Origin: Bradyrhizobium elkanii WSM2783
GTDB lineage: Bacteria; Pseudomonadota; Alphaproteobacteria; Rhizobiales; Xanthobacteraceae
Direction of reading: 5' to 3'
Assembly (NCBI RefSeq): GCF_000472865.1
Contig: NZ_AXAP01000017.1
Location: 58,318 to 122,317, forward strand
Length of the DNA: 64,000 nucleotides
Part shown: one piece after another, positions 16,047 through 25,792 of the stretch
Layout: every line of letters starts with the position of its first letter
Position numbering within the stretch: position 1 is the first letter of the stretch
The notes under the pieces: model-generated
What the model saw: only the letters and a program-made list of their open reading frames with translations
Database searches by the model: none
Told to the model about the DNA's origin: nothing
Program-made: the position numbers and the translations under genes

Positions 16047-17663
16047 ATGGATTTCACCCGCCTCGAGATCAACCGCCGCACCGCGCTTCTGACGTCGGCC
16101 GCCATCGCCGCCAACGTCATCAACCCGATGCGGGCATTTGCGCAGGAGACGCCGCGCAAGGGCGGCGTGTTCAACGTCCATTACGGCGCCGAGCAGCGCC
16201 AGCTCAATCCGAGCCTGCAGGCCTCGACCGGCGTCTACATCATCGGTGGCAAGATCCAGGAGAACCTGGTCGACCTCGACGCCGACGGCAAGCCGGTCGG
16301 CGTGCTCGCCGAGAGTTGGGAAGCCACCCCCGACGGCAAGACCGTCACCTTCAAATTGCGCAAGGGCATCACCTGGCACGACGGCAAGCCGTTCACCTCC
16401 GATGACGTCGCGTTCACCGCGATGAACATGTGGAAGAAGATCCTGAACTATGGCTCGACGCTGCAACTGTTCCTGACCGCAGTCGACACGCCCGATCCGC
16501 AGACCGCGATCTTCCGCTACGAGCGGCCGATGCCGCTCAACCTGCTGCTGCGCGCCCTGCCCGACCTCGGCTACGTCTCCGCCAAGCACCTCTACGAGAA
16601 TGGCGACATCCGCCAGAACCCGACCAACCTGGCGCCGGTTGGCACCGGCCCGTTCAAGTTCGTCAAATATGAACGCGGGCAATACATCATCGCCGACCGC
16701 AATCCCGACTACTGGCGGCCGAACGCGCCCTATCTCGACCGCATCGTCTGGAAGGTGATCACCGATCGCGCTGCCGCCGCGGCGCAGATGGAAGCCGGCG
16801 AACTGCACTACAGCCCGTTCTCCGGGCTCACGATCTCGGACATGGCGCGGCTTGGCAAGGACAAGCGCTTCATCGTCTCCACCAAGGGCAACGAGGGCAA
16901 CGCGCGCACCAACACGATCGAGTTCAACTTCCGCCGCAAGGAACTTTCCGACATCCGCGTCCGCCGCGCGATCGCGCATGCGATCAACGTGCCGTTCTTC
17001 ATCGAGAACTTCCTCGGTGACTTCGCCAAGCTCGGCACCGGCCCGATCCCCTCGACCTCGACCGACTTCTACCCGGGTGCGGACACGCCGCAATATCCTT
17101 ACGACAAGGCCAAGGCGGTCGCGCTGCTCAATGAAGCCGGCTACAAGCCGGGCCCCGGCGGCACGCGCTTCTCGCTCCGGCTGTTGCCCGCACCGTGGGG
17201 TGAGGACATCTCGCTGTGGTCGACCTTCATCCAGCAATCGCTGCAGGAAATCGGCATCCCCGTGGAGATCGTGCGCAATGACGGCGGCGGGTTCCTGAAG
17301 CAGGTCTACGACGACCATGCCTTCGACCTTGCCACCGGCTGGCACCAGTACCGCAACGATCCCGCGGTATCGACCACGGTCTGGTATCGATCCGGCCAGC
17401 CCAAGGGCGCGCCCTGGACCAATCAATGGGACTGGGAAAACAAGACAGTCGACAAGACCATCGACGATGCGGCCACGGAGGTCGATCCGGTCAAGCGCAA
17501 GGCGCTCTATGCCGAGTTCGTCAAGGAAGTGAATACGGAACTGCCGGTCTGGATGCCGATCGAGCAGATCTTCGTCACAGTCATCACGGCAAAAGCCCGC
17601 AACCACTCCAACACGCCCCGCTGGGGCTCGTCGAGCTGGCACGATCTTTGGCTTTCCGCGTGA
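16047..17663 (+). CDS. ABC transporter substrate-binding protein, peptide/opine/glutathione family (SBP_bac_5)
   Basis: 538 residues. N-terminal Tat-like signal (INRRTALLTSAAIAANVINP ... AFAQE). Family 5 signatures: NLVDLDADGKPVGVLAESWE, KTVTFKLRKGITWHDGKPFT, VGTGPFKFVKYERGQYI, RNPDYWRPNAPYLDRIVWKV and RRAIAHAIN. The first gene of a five-component operon (binding protein, two permeases, double ATPase) with 24-bp or shorter gaps. The ligand could be a peptide, glutathione or an unrelated small molecule; the family is too broad to call. Confidence 0.92.
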   Translation: MDFTRLEINRRTALLTSAAIAANVINPMRAFAQETPRKGGVFNVHYGAEQRQLNPSLQASTGVYIIGGKIQENLVDLDADGKPVGVLAESWEATPDGKTVTFKLRKGITWHDGKPFTSDDVAFTAMNMWKKILNYGSTLQLFLTAVDTPDPQTAIFRYERPMPLNLLLRALPDLGYVSAKHLYENGDIRQNPTNLAPVGTGPFKFVKYERGQYIIADRNPDYWRPNAPYLDRIVWKVITDRAAAAAQMEAGELHYSPFSGLTISDMARLGKDKRFIVSTKGNEGNARTNTIEFNFRRKELSDIRVRRAIAHAINVPFFIENFLGDFAKLGTGPIPSTSTDFYPGADTPQYPYDKAKAVALLNEAGYKPGPGGTRFSLRLLPAPWGEDISLWSTFIQQSLQEIGIPVEIVRNDGGGFLKQVYDDHAFDLATGWHQYRNDPAVSTTVWYRSGQPKGAPWTNQWDWENKTVDKTIDDAATEVDPVKRKALYAEFVKEVNTELPVWMPIEQIFVTVITAKARNHSNTPRWGSSSWHDLWLSA

Positions 17664-17687
17664 TCCTCAATACGTCAAGATGAGACC

Positions 17688-18665
17688 ATGCGCATCTTGA
17701 GCCTTGCGGGGCGGCGGCTCGCCGCCTCGATCCCGACCCTGTTCCTGATCCTGATTGGCGTCTTCCTGCTGCTGCAGATGGCACCGGGCGACACCGTCGA
17801 CGCGCTGATGGCGCAAATGGGCGGCGGCGACGCCGCGACTGCGCGCGAATTGCGCCAGTTCTACGGGCTCGACCTGTCAATCCCGATGCAGCTCGCCAAC
17901 TATCTCTGGCGCCTGGTCCGGCTCGATCTCGGTTTCTCCTCGATCTATGGCAAGCCGGTCGCCTCCGTGATCCTGGAGCGGCTGCCGCCGACCATCCTCC
18001 TGATGACGGCGTCGCTGTCCTTTGCGTTCTTCTTCGGCCTCGTGTTCGGCGTGATCGCCGCGCGCGGCGTCAACCGCTGGCCGGATACGCTGATCTCGAC
18101 ACTTGGATTGATCTTCTATGCAACGCCGTCGTTCTGGTTCGGCCTGATGGCGATCGTGGTGTTCTCGGTCTACCTGCAATGGCTGCCGTCGGGCGGTTTC
18201 GAGGATATCGGCACCATGCAGACCGGCCTCTGGCGGGTGCTCGACATTGCAAGGCATCTCGTGTTGCCGACCTTCACGCTCGGGCTGATCTTCCTCGCCA
18301 TTTACCTCCGCATCATGCGCGCCTCGATGCTGGAGGTGCTCAATCTCGATTTCGTCCGCACCGCCCGCGCCAAAGGCCTGGACGAGACCCATGTCGTGAC
18401 CCGGCATGTGCTGCGCAATGCCCTGCTGCCGATGGTGACGCTGATCGGACTGCAGGCCGGCACCATGCTCGGCGGCTCGGTCGTCGTCGAAAGCGTGTTC
18501 TCGCTGCCGGGCCTTGGGCGGCTGGCCTACGAGTCCGTGGTACAGCGCGACCTCAACACGCTGCTTGGCATCGTCTTCGTCTCGGCCCTGCTCGTGATCG
18601 TGGTCAACTTCGTGACCGACCTCCTCTATGCGCGGCTCGATCCGCGGATCTCGGCGGATAGCTGA
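17688..18665 (+). CDS. ABC transporter permease, DppB/OppB type
   Basis: 325 residues, six predicted membrane segments starting with ASIPTLFLILIGVFLLLQMA. The DppB hallmarks GDTVDALMAQMGG, LRQFYGLDLSIPMQLANYL and the EAA loop DFVRTARAKGLDETHVVTRHVLRNALLPMVT are present. It starts 24 bp after the binding-protein stop and pairs with the DppC-type permease 1 bp downstream. Confidence 0.93.
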   Translation: MRILSLAGRRLAASIPTLFLILIGVFLLLQMAPGDTVDALMAQMGGGDAATARELRQFYGLDLSIPMQLANYLWRLVRLDLGFSSIYGKPVASVILERLPPTILLMTASLSFAFFFGLVFGVIAARGVNRWPDTLISTLGLIFYATPSFWFGLMAIVVFSVYLQWLPSGGFEDIGTMQTGLWRVLDIARHLVLPTFTLGLIFLAIYLRIMRASMLEVLNLDFVRTARAKGLDETHVVTRHVLRNALLPMVTLIGLQAGTMLGGSVVVESVFSLPGLGRLAYESVVQRDLNTLLGIVFVSALLVIVVNFVTDLLYARLDPRISADS

Positions 18666-18666
18666 C

Positions 18667-19497
18667 ATGGACGCGCTGAAACGCTATTTCCGCAGCCCCG
18701 CCGCGGTGATCGGCCTGATCCTGCTGCTCGTCGTGATCGCGATGGCGATCAGCGCCGGCTTCCTCTATCCACGCGATCCATTGTCGCTCGCAGGGCGGCC
18801 GCTGGTCTGGCCGTTCTCCAATCCACGTTTCCTGCTCGGCACCGACAATTCCGGGCGCGACATCGCCGCCCAGATCTTCTACGGCGCGCGGATTTCGCTT
18901 TTGATCGGCGGCGTCGCCACGGCGATCGCGATCCTGATCGGAATCCTGGTCGGCGCCTTTGCCGGCTATTATGGCGGCTGGGTCGACAATGTCCTGATGC
19001 GGATCACGGAGGCGTTCCAGACCCTGCCGAATTTCGTGCTGCTGCTGGTGCTGGTCGCGGTGTTCGGCTCGACGATCACCACTGTGACCATCGCGGTCGG
19101 CGTCGTGTCCTGGCCAGCGCCGGCGCGATTGACCCGCGCCGAGTTCCTCTCGTTGCGCAACCGCGAATTCGTCCAGGCCGGCAAGACACTGGGGATGCGG
19201 GACATCAAGATCATCCTCGGCGAGATCCTGCCCAACGCCCTGCCGCCTGTCATCGTCTATGCCAGCGTCGTGATGGCGGTCGCGATCCTCCTGGAGAGCG
19301 CGCTTGCTTTCCTCAGACTATCCGATCCCAATGTCGCCTCGTGGGGCAATCTGATCGGGCTCGGCCGCGACGTGCTGCGCGTGCAGTGGTACGTCTCGGC
19401 GATCCCCGGGATCGCCATTCTCGTCACCGTGCTCGCGGTATCGCTGGTCGGCCAGGGACTGAATGATGCGCTCAATCCGAGGCTGAAGAGCCGATGA
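18667..19497 (+). CDS. ABC transporter permease, DppC/OppC type
   Basis: 276 residues from the ATG immediately after the DppB-type stop (TGACATG). DppC features: PRFLLGTDNSGRDIAAQIFYGARISLLIG, GYYGGWVDNVLMRITEAF, and the EAA loop REFVQAGKTLGMRDIKIILGEILPNALPPV. It overlaps the fused ATPase gene by 4 bp (ATGA). Forms the membrane channel with the DppB-type partner. Confidence 0.93.
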   Translation: MDALKRYFRSPAAVIGLILLLVVIAMAISAGFLYPRDPLSLAGRPLVWPFSNPRFLLGTDNSGRDIAAQIFYGARISLLIGGVATAIAILIGILVGAFAGYYGGWVDNVLMRITEAFQTLPNFVLLLVLVAVFGSTITTVTIAVGVVSWPAPARLTRAEFLSLRNREFVQAGKTLGMRDIKIILGEILPNALPPVIVYASVVMAVAILLESALAFLRLSDPNVASWGNLIGLGRDVLRVQWYVSAIPGIAILVTVLAVSLVGQGLNDALNPRLKSR

Positions 19498-21119
19498 GCG
19501 GGGCCATCCTTTCACTCGAAAACTTAAGCGTGCGCCTTCCGGAGGGCGCCGATCGGCCCCATGCGCTGTCGGACGTTTCGCTGTCGATCGCCTCGAACGA
19601 GATCCTCTGCGTGGTCGGCGAATCCGGCTCCGGCAAGTCGATGATGGCGAACGCCATCATGCGGCTGTTGCCGAACGAGGTTAAAATCGAGAGCGGCCGG
19701 ATGCTGTTCGAGGGCCGCGATCTCTGCGTCGCTGATACGGCCGAGATGCGCGAGGTGCGCGGCGCCGGCATCGCCATGATCTTCCAGGAGCCGATGACCG
19801 CGCTCAACCCGCTGCGCACCATCGGCGACCAGATCGGCGAGATGTTCTCGATCCACACGGATTTGTCGAAAGCCGAAATCAACGCGCGCGTGCTGGCGCT
19901 GCTCGCCGACGTCCGCATTCCCGATCCCAAGCTGGCCGCGAAGGCCTATCCGCATGAGCTTTCCGGCGGCCAGCGCCAGCGCGCCATGATCGCGATGGCG
20001 CTGGCGCTCGACCCAAAGCTCCTGATCGCAGACGAGCCGACCACCGCACTCGACGTCACCACGCAGGCGCAGATATTGAAGCTGATCCGCGACCTGCAGC
20101 AGCGCAAGAAGACGGCGGTGCTGTTCATCACGCACGATTTCGGCGTGGTCGCCGCGATCGCAGATCGCGTCGTGGTGATGCAGCACGGCAGGATCGTCGA
20201 ACAGGACACGGCTCACCAGGTGCTGAGCCATCCGGCGCATCCCTACACCAGGCAGCTCATTGCCGCCGTACCACCGCTGAAGGCACCGCCGCCACGGCCG
20301 CTGTCGAGCGAGAACATCCTGACCATTTCCAACGTCTCAAAGACCTATCGCACCGGCGGCTTCCTCGGACGTGGCGCGCGCGTCACGGCCGCGGTCAAGG
20401 ATACCTCTCTCGATCTGCCCAAGGGCGCAACGCTTGGCATCGTCGGTGAATCCGGCTCGGGCAAGTCGACCCTAGCGCGCTGCATCGTGCGCCTGATCGA
20501 TCCCGATACCGGATCGATCGTGCTCAATGGCAAGGACTGGGCAAAACTGTCGCGCGAACAAATTCGCCGCGAAACCCGGCATATCCAGATGGTGTTCCAG
20601 GACCCCTTTGCCTCGCTCAATCCGCGGCGCAAGGCCGCCGAGCTGGTCGCGCAAGGACCCATCGTCCATGGCACGCCGCGCGCCGCCGCGATTGCCGAAG
20701 CGAAGAAACTGTTCGAGCTGGTTGGGCTTGATCCGTCCGCCGGCGACCGCTACCCGCACGAATTCTCCGGCGGCCAGCGTCAGCGCATCGGGCTCGCCCG
20801 GGCACTGGCGCTGAAGCCAGACGTGCTGGTCGCGGACGAGCCGGTCTCGGCACTCGACGTTTCCGTGCAGGCGCAGGTATTGAAGCTCTTGGCCGATCTG
20901 CGCCAGCGGCTCGGCCTCTCCATCATCTTCATCACCCACGATCTGCGCGTCGCCGCGCAGATCTGCGACCTCGTCGCCGTCATGAAGGATGGCGCGGTCG
21001 TCGAGCAGGGATTGGTTGCCGACGTGTTCGGCCACCCAAAGCATCCCTACACAAAGGCGCTGCTGGATTCGATTCCAGGCGGCGAGTTCGCGCGCGAGCA
21101 CGAGACGGTGAGCGTCTAG
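19494..21119 (+). CDS. Fused double ATP-binding ABC transporter protein (DppD-DppF type)
   Basis: 541 residues with two complete ATPase halves: Walker A VGESGSGKSMMANAI near residue 42 and VGESGSGKSTLARCIV near 325; signatures LSGGQRQRAMIAMAL and FSGGQRQRIGLARAL; Walker B LLIADEPTTALDV and VLVADEPVSALDV. Each half ends in the HPxHPYT oligopeptide-type tail (SHPAHPYTRQL, GHPKHPYTKAL). Such single-chain fusions replace separate DppD and DppF. Last gene of the operon; a weak hairpin (AGAGCGG/CCGCTCT, 21145-21168) with almost no T run follows. Confidence 0.93.
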   Translation: MSGAILSLENLSVRLPEGADRPHALSDVSLSIASNEILCVVGESGSGKSMMANAIMRLLPNEVKIESGRMLFEGRDLCVADTAEMREVRGAGIAMIFQEPMTALNPLRTIGDQIGEMFSIHTDLSKAEINARVLALLADVRIPDPKLAAKAYPHELSGGQRQRAMIAMALALDPKLLIADEPTTALDVTTQAQILKLIRDLQQRKKTAVLFITHDFGVVAAIADRVVVMQHGRIVEQDTAHQVLSHPAHPYTRQLIAAVPPLKAPPPRPLSSENILTISNVSKTYRTGGFLGRGARVTAAVKDTSLDLPKGATLGIVGESGSGKSTLARCIVRLIDPDTGSIVLNGKDWAKLSREQIRRETRHIQMVFQDPFASLNPRRKAAELVAQGPIVHGTPRAAAIAEAKKLFELVGLDPSAGDRYPHEFSGGQRQRIGLARALALKPDVLVADEPVSALDVSVQAQVLKLLADLRQRLGLSIIFITHDLRVAAQICDLVAVMKDGAVVEQGLVADVFGHPKHPYTKALLDSIPGGEFAREHETVSV

Positions 21120-21201
21120 CGTTCGATTTGGCCGCAATCCGAACAGAGCGGCTGAAGGAATCCGCTCTTGTCCGTGACTGCCAAGGCGGCGGAAAGCCCG
21201 A

Positions 21202-21789
21202 CTAGGCGGCGCGCCGTTCGATAGTCTGAGCCATGCGCTTCGCGCTATCGTCAGCCGCCTTGAGCGACATGTCGGCCATTCGTCGGCCGCATCCCACAGC
21301 GTTCTCCACGGTTTCTCGCATGAAATCACTTTGGACGGCGAGCACATCCTGAGGAGTACGGCAGCGCCACAATTCGTTCATGCGGTTCATACTGCACTCC
21401 ATTTGGTGCCGGACGAACGCCAGATACTCTTGCGACATCCCGCTCATCCCTTTGGCAATTGCGGTGGTGGACTGAAGGACGCTGGCAGCGCTGTGAGCCG
21501 ACCTTTCGGTTGCACGTTGTGCTTCCTCCGATAGTCCAAGTGCACCACCAAATTGATCGGTGGAGCGGCCCATGACCGCTGTCGTCATATCCAGGCCGAA
21601 CCGCAGGGCGCTCTGTACCGCCTCGGCATTTTGGCGCAGCAGATCGGTGCTAGCCCGAGCCATCTCTTGACTGGCCTCAGCCGCGGTTTCTCCAATCCGT
21701 CTGGTCTGTTCAGCAGTTCTCTCGCTGACGCGCCGAACTGCATCCTCGGCGGCTTGAGTAGACTTATCCTCTGGACGTGGATTTGCCAT
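21202..21789 (-). CDS. Phasin-family protein
   Basis: 195 residues starting at MANPRPEDKS; a near-perfect GAGGAGG ribosome-binding site precedes 21789 and decides this start. The protein is entirely helical and amphipathic, with a first region rich in Glu/Arg/Thr (RRVSERTAEQTRRIGETAAE) and a second with the phasin pattern SQEYLAFVRHQMECSMNRMNEL followed by RTPQDVLAVQSDFMRETVEN. Phasins coat polyhydroxyalkanoate granules; Phasin_2 proteins of rhizobia are similar in size. Monocistronic, convergent with the peptide transporter operon. Confidence 0.85.
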   Translation of the reverse strand: MANPRPEDKSTQAAEDAVRRVSERTAEQTRRIGETAAEASQEMARASTDLLRQNAEAVQSALRFGLDMTTAVMGRSTDQFGGALGLSEEAQRATERSAHSAASVLQSTTAIAKGMSGMSQEYLAFVRHQMECSMNRMNELWRCRTPQDVLAVQSDFMRETVENAVGCGRRMADMSLKAADDSAKRMAQTIERRAA

Positions 21790-22085
21790 CTGTTGCCTCC
21801 TCGTTATTGATTGTAGTTGGATATTGCAGTCGGGATTCCCGTGCGACTGGATCGCTGAACAGCGGGGCGAATCCTTCGCAACCAAACGCGGTGAGTTTAC
21901 AACCGTTCCGGCATTTCTTGAGCTTTTGGGATGCTCTATAGGCGCCGGCTCCAAACTCGATTTCTGCGGCCTGGAACTCGGGCAGCCAGCTGCTCATCAA
22001 GCCGGGGCGTACATTGGATGATATCCGAGTTAGGTCAGGAATGCTCTCCTGACGGATATCGCGCTCGGCACAGCGTTCCCCTGCA

Positions 22086-23390
22086 CTAGATCTCCCGCGC
22101 GTCGCGGCGGCGGTAGACCAATAGCATCAAGGGCGCGAGCTTTCGCAGCAGTCCATGCGCAGCAATCGGCCGCGCGTCGGTGAACGGCAGCGCCAAGTCT
22201 TTCATCGCTACGCCTTGCACCGCCTTTGCAAACTCGGCGCCAATCGCAATCGTCAGCGCCACCGCGCGGCCGTTGCAACCGGTCCAGCCATAGGCGTCGG
22301 GGCCGAGCTGGTGAAAGCGCGGCAGGAAATCGGTGGTCATGCCGACATAGCCGTTCCAGACATGGTCGAAGGAGACTTCGCCGATCTGTGGCCACAGGCG
22401 CTGCAACCGCTCGGCCACCCTCGCCTTCAATCGCGCGGCCTTGTCGCCCGGGCCGATCACGGCGCCGCCGGTGACGAGCCTGTTGCGCGCGTCGTAACGC
22501 GCGAAATAGAGCTCTCCATGAGTGTCCGACATCGCCTGCCGTCCAGGGATGATGGACTTGCGAACGTTGTCCGACAATGGCTGCGTCGCCATCTGCCAGG
22601 ACAGCACCGGCATCACCTCGGTCGCGATCTCCGGCACCAGCGATTTCACGATCTCTCCGCTATAGGCGTTAGTGGCGACCACCAGGGCTCGGCCCGAGAT
22701 CTCGCCCTTGGCCGTTTTCACAACCCAGCGGTCATTCCGCCGCTCGAAACTCTCCACCGGCGAGCGGACATAGACGCGGCCGCCGAGATCGACCACAACG
22801 CGTGTGAGCCCTCGCGCCAACGCCAGCGGATTGATGTGGCCGCCGCTTCTGTTCCAGAAGCCGCCGTACCACGCATCCGAGCCCAGCATGTCGCGGACCT
22901 GATCGCGTGACAGCAATTCGACCGGCGCGCCGAATTTCGACCATTGCCGCACCCGCCGCTCGGCGATCTTGATGCGGCCGGGCGAATGCACCGGCTGCAC
23001 CCAGCCGGCCTGCTCCTGCTCGGCCTGGATATCGTATCGCCTGGCGACGTCGAACAGCGTCGAGGCGCTGTCGCGCAGCAAGCCGACAAAGCGCTCGCCA
23101 GCTGCGCGATGCTTGGCGACGATGTCCTCCGGATCGGGCCGCGACAAGGTCGGGATCACCTGGCCGTTGTTGCGCCCCGAGGCGCCCCAGCCCGGCTCCA
23201 TCGCCTCGACGACAGCCACGTCCACGCCGGCCTCGCGCAAATGCAGCGCGGTCGACAGCCCCGTGAAACCGCCACCGATCACGACCACGTCGGCCTGCCG
23301 GGCGCCGGTCAATTCGGGCAGATCAGGCCCCGCGGGCGTCACTGCCGCCCATAGGAAATCGGGCCAGCGGACATCTGTTCTTTCCATCAT
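22086..23390 (-). CDS. FAD-dependent oxidoreductase of the DAO family (gamma-glutamylputrescine oxidase-like)
   Basis: 434 residues from the ATG at 23390 (GAAGAG upstream; ATG 23387 also possible). Rossmann motif ADVVVIGGGFTGLSTALHLREAG followed by VAVVEAMEPGWGASGRNNGQVIP, the PuuB/OrdL signature with the SGRNNG covalent-type FAD contact; C-terminal DAO closing motif NGYVGMTTDFLPRFHQLGPDAYGWTGCNGRAVALT. These enzymes oxidise secondary amines or gamma-glutamyl-polyamines to aldehydes plus H2O2. It is divergent from the VOC protein at 23501 with 110 bp between. No polyamine pathway gene is adjacent, so the substrate is open. Confidence 0.85.
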   Translation of the reverse strand: MMERTDVRWPDFLWAAVTPAGPDLPELTGARQADVVVIGGGFTGLSTALHLREAGVDVAVVEAMEPGWGASGRNNGQVIPTLSRPDPEDIVAKHRAAGERFVGLLRDSASTLFDVARRYDIQAEQEQAGWVQPVHSPGRIKIAERRVRQWSKFGAPVELLSRDQVRDMLGSDAWYGGFWNRSGGHINPLALARGLTRVVVDLGGRVYVRSPVESFERRNDRWVVKTAKGEISGRALVVATNAYSGEIVKSLVPEIATEVMPVLSWQMATQPLSDNVRKSIIPGRQAMSDTHGELYFARYDARNRLVTGGAVIGPGDKAARLKARVAERLQRLWPQIGEVSFDHVWNGYVGMTTDFLPRFHQLGPDAYGWTGCNGRAVALTIAIGAEFAKAVQGVAMKDLALPFTDARPIAAHGLLRKLAPLMLLVYRRRDAREI

Positions 23391-23500
23391 CAATCTCTTC
23401 AGGATCGTTGCTCGGCGGCCAATGGGAACGTCGGCTTGCGGGCGCCGGATCGATCTGTTTAGTGTAGTACGCCATCTATCCATGCCGGGGAAACAACAGA

Positions 23501-24355
23501 GTGTCACTCAAGAACGTCATCGGAATCGATCACGCCGTGATCATGGTGAAGGATCTCGACCGGGCTGCCGACAACTGGAAGCATCTCGGCTTCAGCGTTT
23601 CGCCGCGCGGCACCCATAGCGCGCATATGGGATCCGGCAACTACACCATCATGCTCGACCCCGACTATATCGAGCTGCTCGGCGTGCTCACCCCGACCGA
23701 GCACAATGCGCCGGCGCGGGCATTCCTGGAGCAGCGCGGCGAAGGCATCGAGCGCATTGCATTCACCGCGGTCGATTCGGCTGCGGGCGCCGAGGAGATT
23801 CGCGCGCGTGGCTACGCGCCGATCGGCCCGACCGATTTCGAGCGGCCGGTGACGATGCCTGATGGCACGCTGTCGGCGGCCAAATTCCGCACCTTCCAAT
23901 GGCCGACCGCGGAGGCGCCGGGCGGCGTGCGCATCTTCGCCTGTCAGCACAAGACCCGCGAGACGGTGTGGATCCCCGAATTGATGACGCATGCCAACGG
24001 CGCGAAACGCCTGAGGCAGGTGCTGATCGTGACATCAGAGCCGGCCAAGGACGCTGCGCATCTGTCCGAGATGATCGATGTCGCAACAAGGAACGAAGCC
24101 GATGGCGCCGTCACTGTTCCCTCGGGCTCGGACCGCGCGGACTTCGTGTTCGCGACAAAGGACCAACTCGGCAAACGCTATCCCGGCGTCTCGCTGGCCG
24201 CGCTGCCCGAACGCGGCGGCGCCGGCCTGGTGATCGCGGCCGATGTTAGTGCAGCGGAGAAGGCACTGGGCCCGATCGGCGTACACAGTGCGGGCGCGAT
24301 CTGCGTACCGCCGGCCGCGGGCAACGGCACGTTGCTTGCTTTCGTCAAGGCATAA
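23501..24355 (+). CDS. VOC-superfamily (glyoxalase-like) protein
   Basis: 284 residues with a GTG start at 23501. The vicinal-oxygen-chelate pattern GIDHAVIMVKDLDRAADNWKHLGF begins at residue 8 and gives the first metal His; NYTIMLDPDYIELLGVL supplies the metal-ligand Glu region. Residues 150-280 are a second, weaker half. The family includes lyases, dioxygenases and resistance proteins, so no reaction is assigned. Divergent from the DAO-type oxidase. A perfect 10-bp inverted repeat lies 15 bp past its stop. Confidence 0.78.
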   Translation: MSLKNVIGIDHAVIMVKDLDRAADNWKHLGFSVSPRGTHSAHMGSGNYTIMLDPDYIELLGVLTPTEHNAPARAFLEQRGEGIERIAFTAVDSAAGAEEIRARGYAPIGPTDFERPVTMPDGTLSAAKFRTFQWPTAEAPGGVRIFACQHKTRETVWIPELMTHANGAKRLRQVLIVTSEPAKDAAHLSEMIDVATRNEADGAVTVPSGSDRADFVFATKDQLGKRYPGVSLAALPERGGAGLVIAADVSAAEKALGPIGVHSAGAICVPPAAGNGTLLAFVKA

Positions 24356-24369
24356 TCGACCAACCACTC

Positions 24370-24397
24370 GCGCGACAATTGCAGTGTATTGTCGCGC
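24370..24397. promoter_or_regulatory. Perfect 10-bp inverted repeat before the sugar-type ABC operon
   Basis: GCGCGACAAT at 24370-24379 and ATTGTCGCGC at 24388-24397 form a perfect palindrome with an 8-nt centre. There is no T run after it, so it is either an operator for the binding-protein operon starting at 24470 or a terminator-like stem for the VOC gene. Confidence 0.5.
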
Positions 24398-24469
24398 ACA
24401 TTAGGACTAGGCAGAGCCCGCGCAGACGCTAGTATCTCTCCCAAACAAAAAACGAGCAGGGAGAGAAAT

Positions 24470-25792
24470 ATGACGGATCACCAGATCTCGCGCCGGCAGC
24501 TTTTGGCCGGCACGGCTGCGGCCGGCGCGCTCAGCCTCACCGGATTTCCGGCGCGCGCCGACATCGACTGGAAGAAATATAACGGCACCAAGCTCGAGGT
24601 GATCCTCGCCAAGGGGCCGCGCGGCGACAATCTGCAAAAATACATCAAGGAATTCACCGCGCTCACCGGCATCCAGGTCGAGTCCGAGCAGATCCCCGAG
24701 CAGCAGCAGCGCCAGAAATGCGTCATCGAGCTCGCCTCGGGCAAGCCCAGCTTCGACGTTGTGCATCTGAGCTATCATGTGCAGAAGCGGCAGTTCGAGA
24801 AGGCCGGCTGGCTCGCCGATCTCTCCGGCTACTTGAAGGACCCGAATTTCACGCCGCCCGACCTGGTCGAAAGCGACTTCTCCGCCGCCGGACAGCAATA
24901 CGCCAAGAACGACAAGGGCCAGATGCTGTCGCTGCCGTGGTCGGTCGACTATTTCATCCTCTATTACAACAAGGAGTTGTTCCAGAAGAAAGGCGTCGAA
25001 GTGCCGAAGACGCTCGACGAGATGGTGGTGGCCGCCGAGAAGCTCACCGACCCCAAGGAAGGCACTTTTGGCTTTGTCGGACGCGGCCTGCGCAACGCCA
25101 ACATGGCGATGTGGACCAACTTCTACCTCAACTATGGCGGCGAATTCCTCGACAGCAAAGGCAACATCCTGACCGAGGGCCCCGAGGCGATCGAAGCCAC
25201 CAAGCTGTACCAACGGCTGCTCACCAAATCGGCGCCACCCGGCGTCGCCGGCTTCAACTGGATGGAGTCGATGGCCTCGTTCACGCAAGGCCGATCCGCG
25301 ATGTGGATCGACGCCGACGGCTGGGCGCCGCCGCTGGAAGATCCGACCGCCTCGCGCGTCGTCGGCAAAGTCGGCTACACCCTCGTGCCCGCCGGCCCCA
25401 AGGGCGCGTTTTCCTCGACCTATGGCGACGGCATCGGCATCGCCGCGGCGAGCAAGAACAAGGAAGCCGCCTACCTCTTGTGCCAATGGGTCATCTCCAG
25501 GACGCAAGCCGCGCGACTGTTGCAGGCCGGCGGCGGCGTTCCGTTCCGCAATTCGATCGTGAACGATCCTGATGTCGCCAAGGGTGTGAAGACTCAGGAA
25601 TGGCTGAAGTCGGTCGTCGACTCCGCCAAGATCAGCAAGCTCGGACTGCCCGTCATCATCCCCGTCGCCGAATTCCGCGACATCGTCGGCGCGGCGCTGA
25701 CCGCGACGCTCTCCGGCGCCGATCCCGCGACGGAGTTGAAGAAGGCGCACGAGCAATTCCGGCCCATCCTGGAACGCAGCGAAAAAGCGTGA
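24470..25792 (+). CDS. ABC transporter substrate-binding protein, family 1 (MalE/UgpB-like)
   Basis: 440 residues from the ATG at 24470, preceded by GGGAGAGAAAT. Tat-like signal SRRQLLAGTAAAGALSLTGF ending PARAD. Family 1 features: KLEVILAKGPRGDNLQKYIKEF, LPWSVDYFILYYNKELFQKKG, MASFTQGRSAMWIDADGW and GDGIGIAAASKNKEAAYLLC. Binds a sugar, polyol or glycerophosphodiester-class ligand. Its TGA overlaps the GTG start of the MalF-type permease. Confidence 0.92.
   Translation: MTDHQISRRQLLAGTAAAGALSLTGFPARADIDWKKYNGTKLEVILAKGPRGDNLQKYIKEFTALTGIQVESEQIPEQQQRQKCVIELASGKPSFDVVHLSYHVQKRQFEKAGWLADLSGYLKDPNFTPPDLVESDFSAAGQQYAKNDKGQMLSLPWSVDYFILYYNKELFQKKGVEVPKTLDEMVVAAEKLTDPKEGTFGFVGRGLRNANMAMWTNFYLNYGGEFLDSKGNILTEGPEAIEATKLYQRLLTKSAPPGVAGFNWMESMASFTQGRSAMWIDADGWAPPLEDPTASRVVGKVGYTLVPAGPKGAFSSTYGDGIGIAAASKNKEAAYLLCQWVISRTQAARLLQAGGGVPFRNSIVNDPDVAKGVKTQEWLKSVVDSAKISKLGLPVIIPVAEFRDIVGAALTATLSGADPATELKKAHEQFRPILERSEKA

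Noticed and set aside
21145..21168. Hairpin AGAGCGG/CCGCTCT after the double ATPase as a terminator
   Set aside because: Short stem and only two T residues follow; insufficient to call.
24398..24420. AGGACTAGGCAGAGC before the sugar-type operon as sigma-54
   Set aside because: Spacing fits GG-N10-GC but the TTGC core and TGGCAC are absent.
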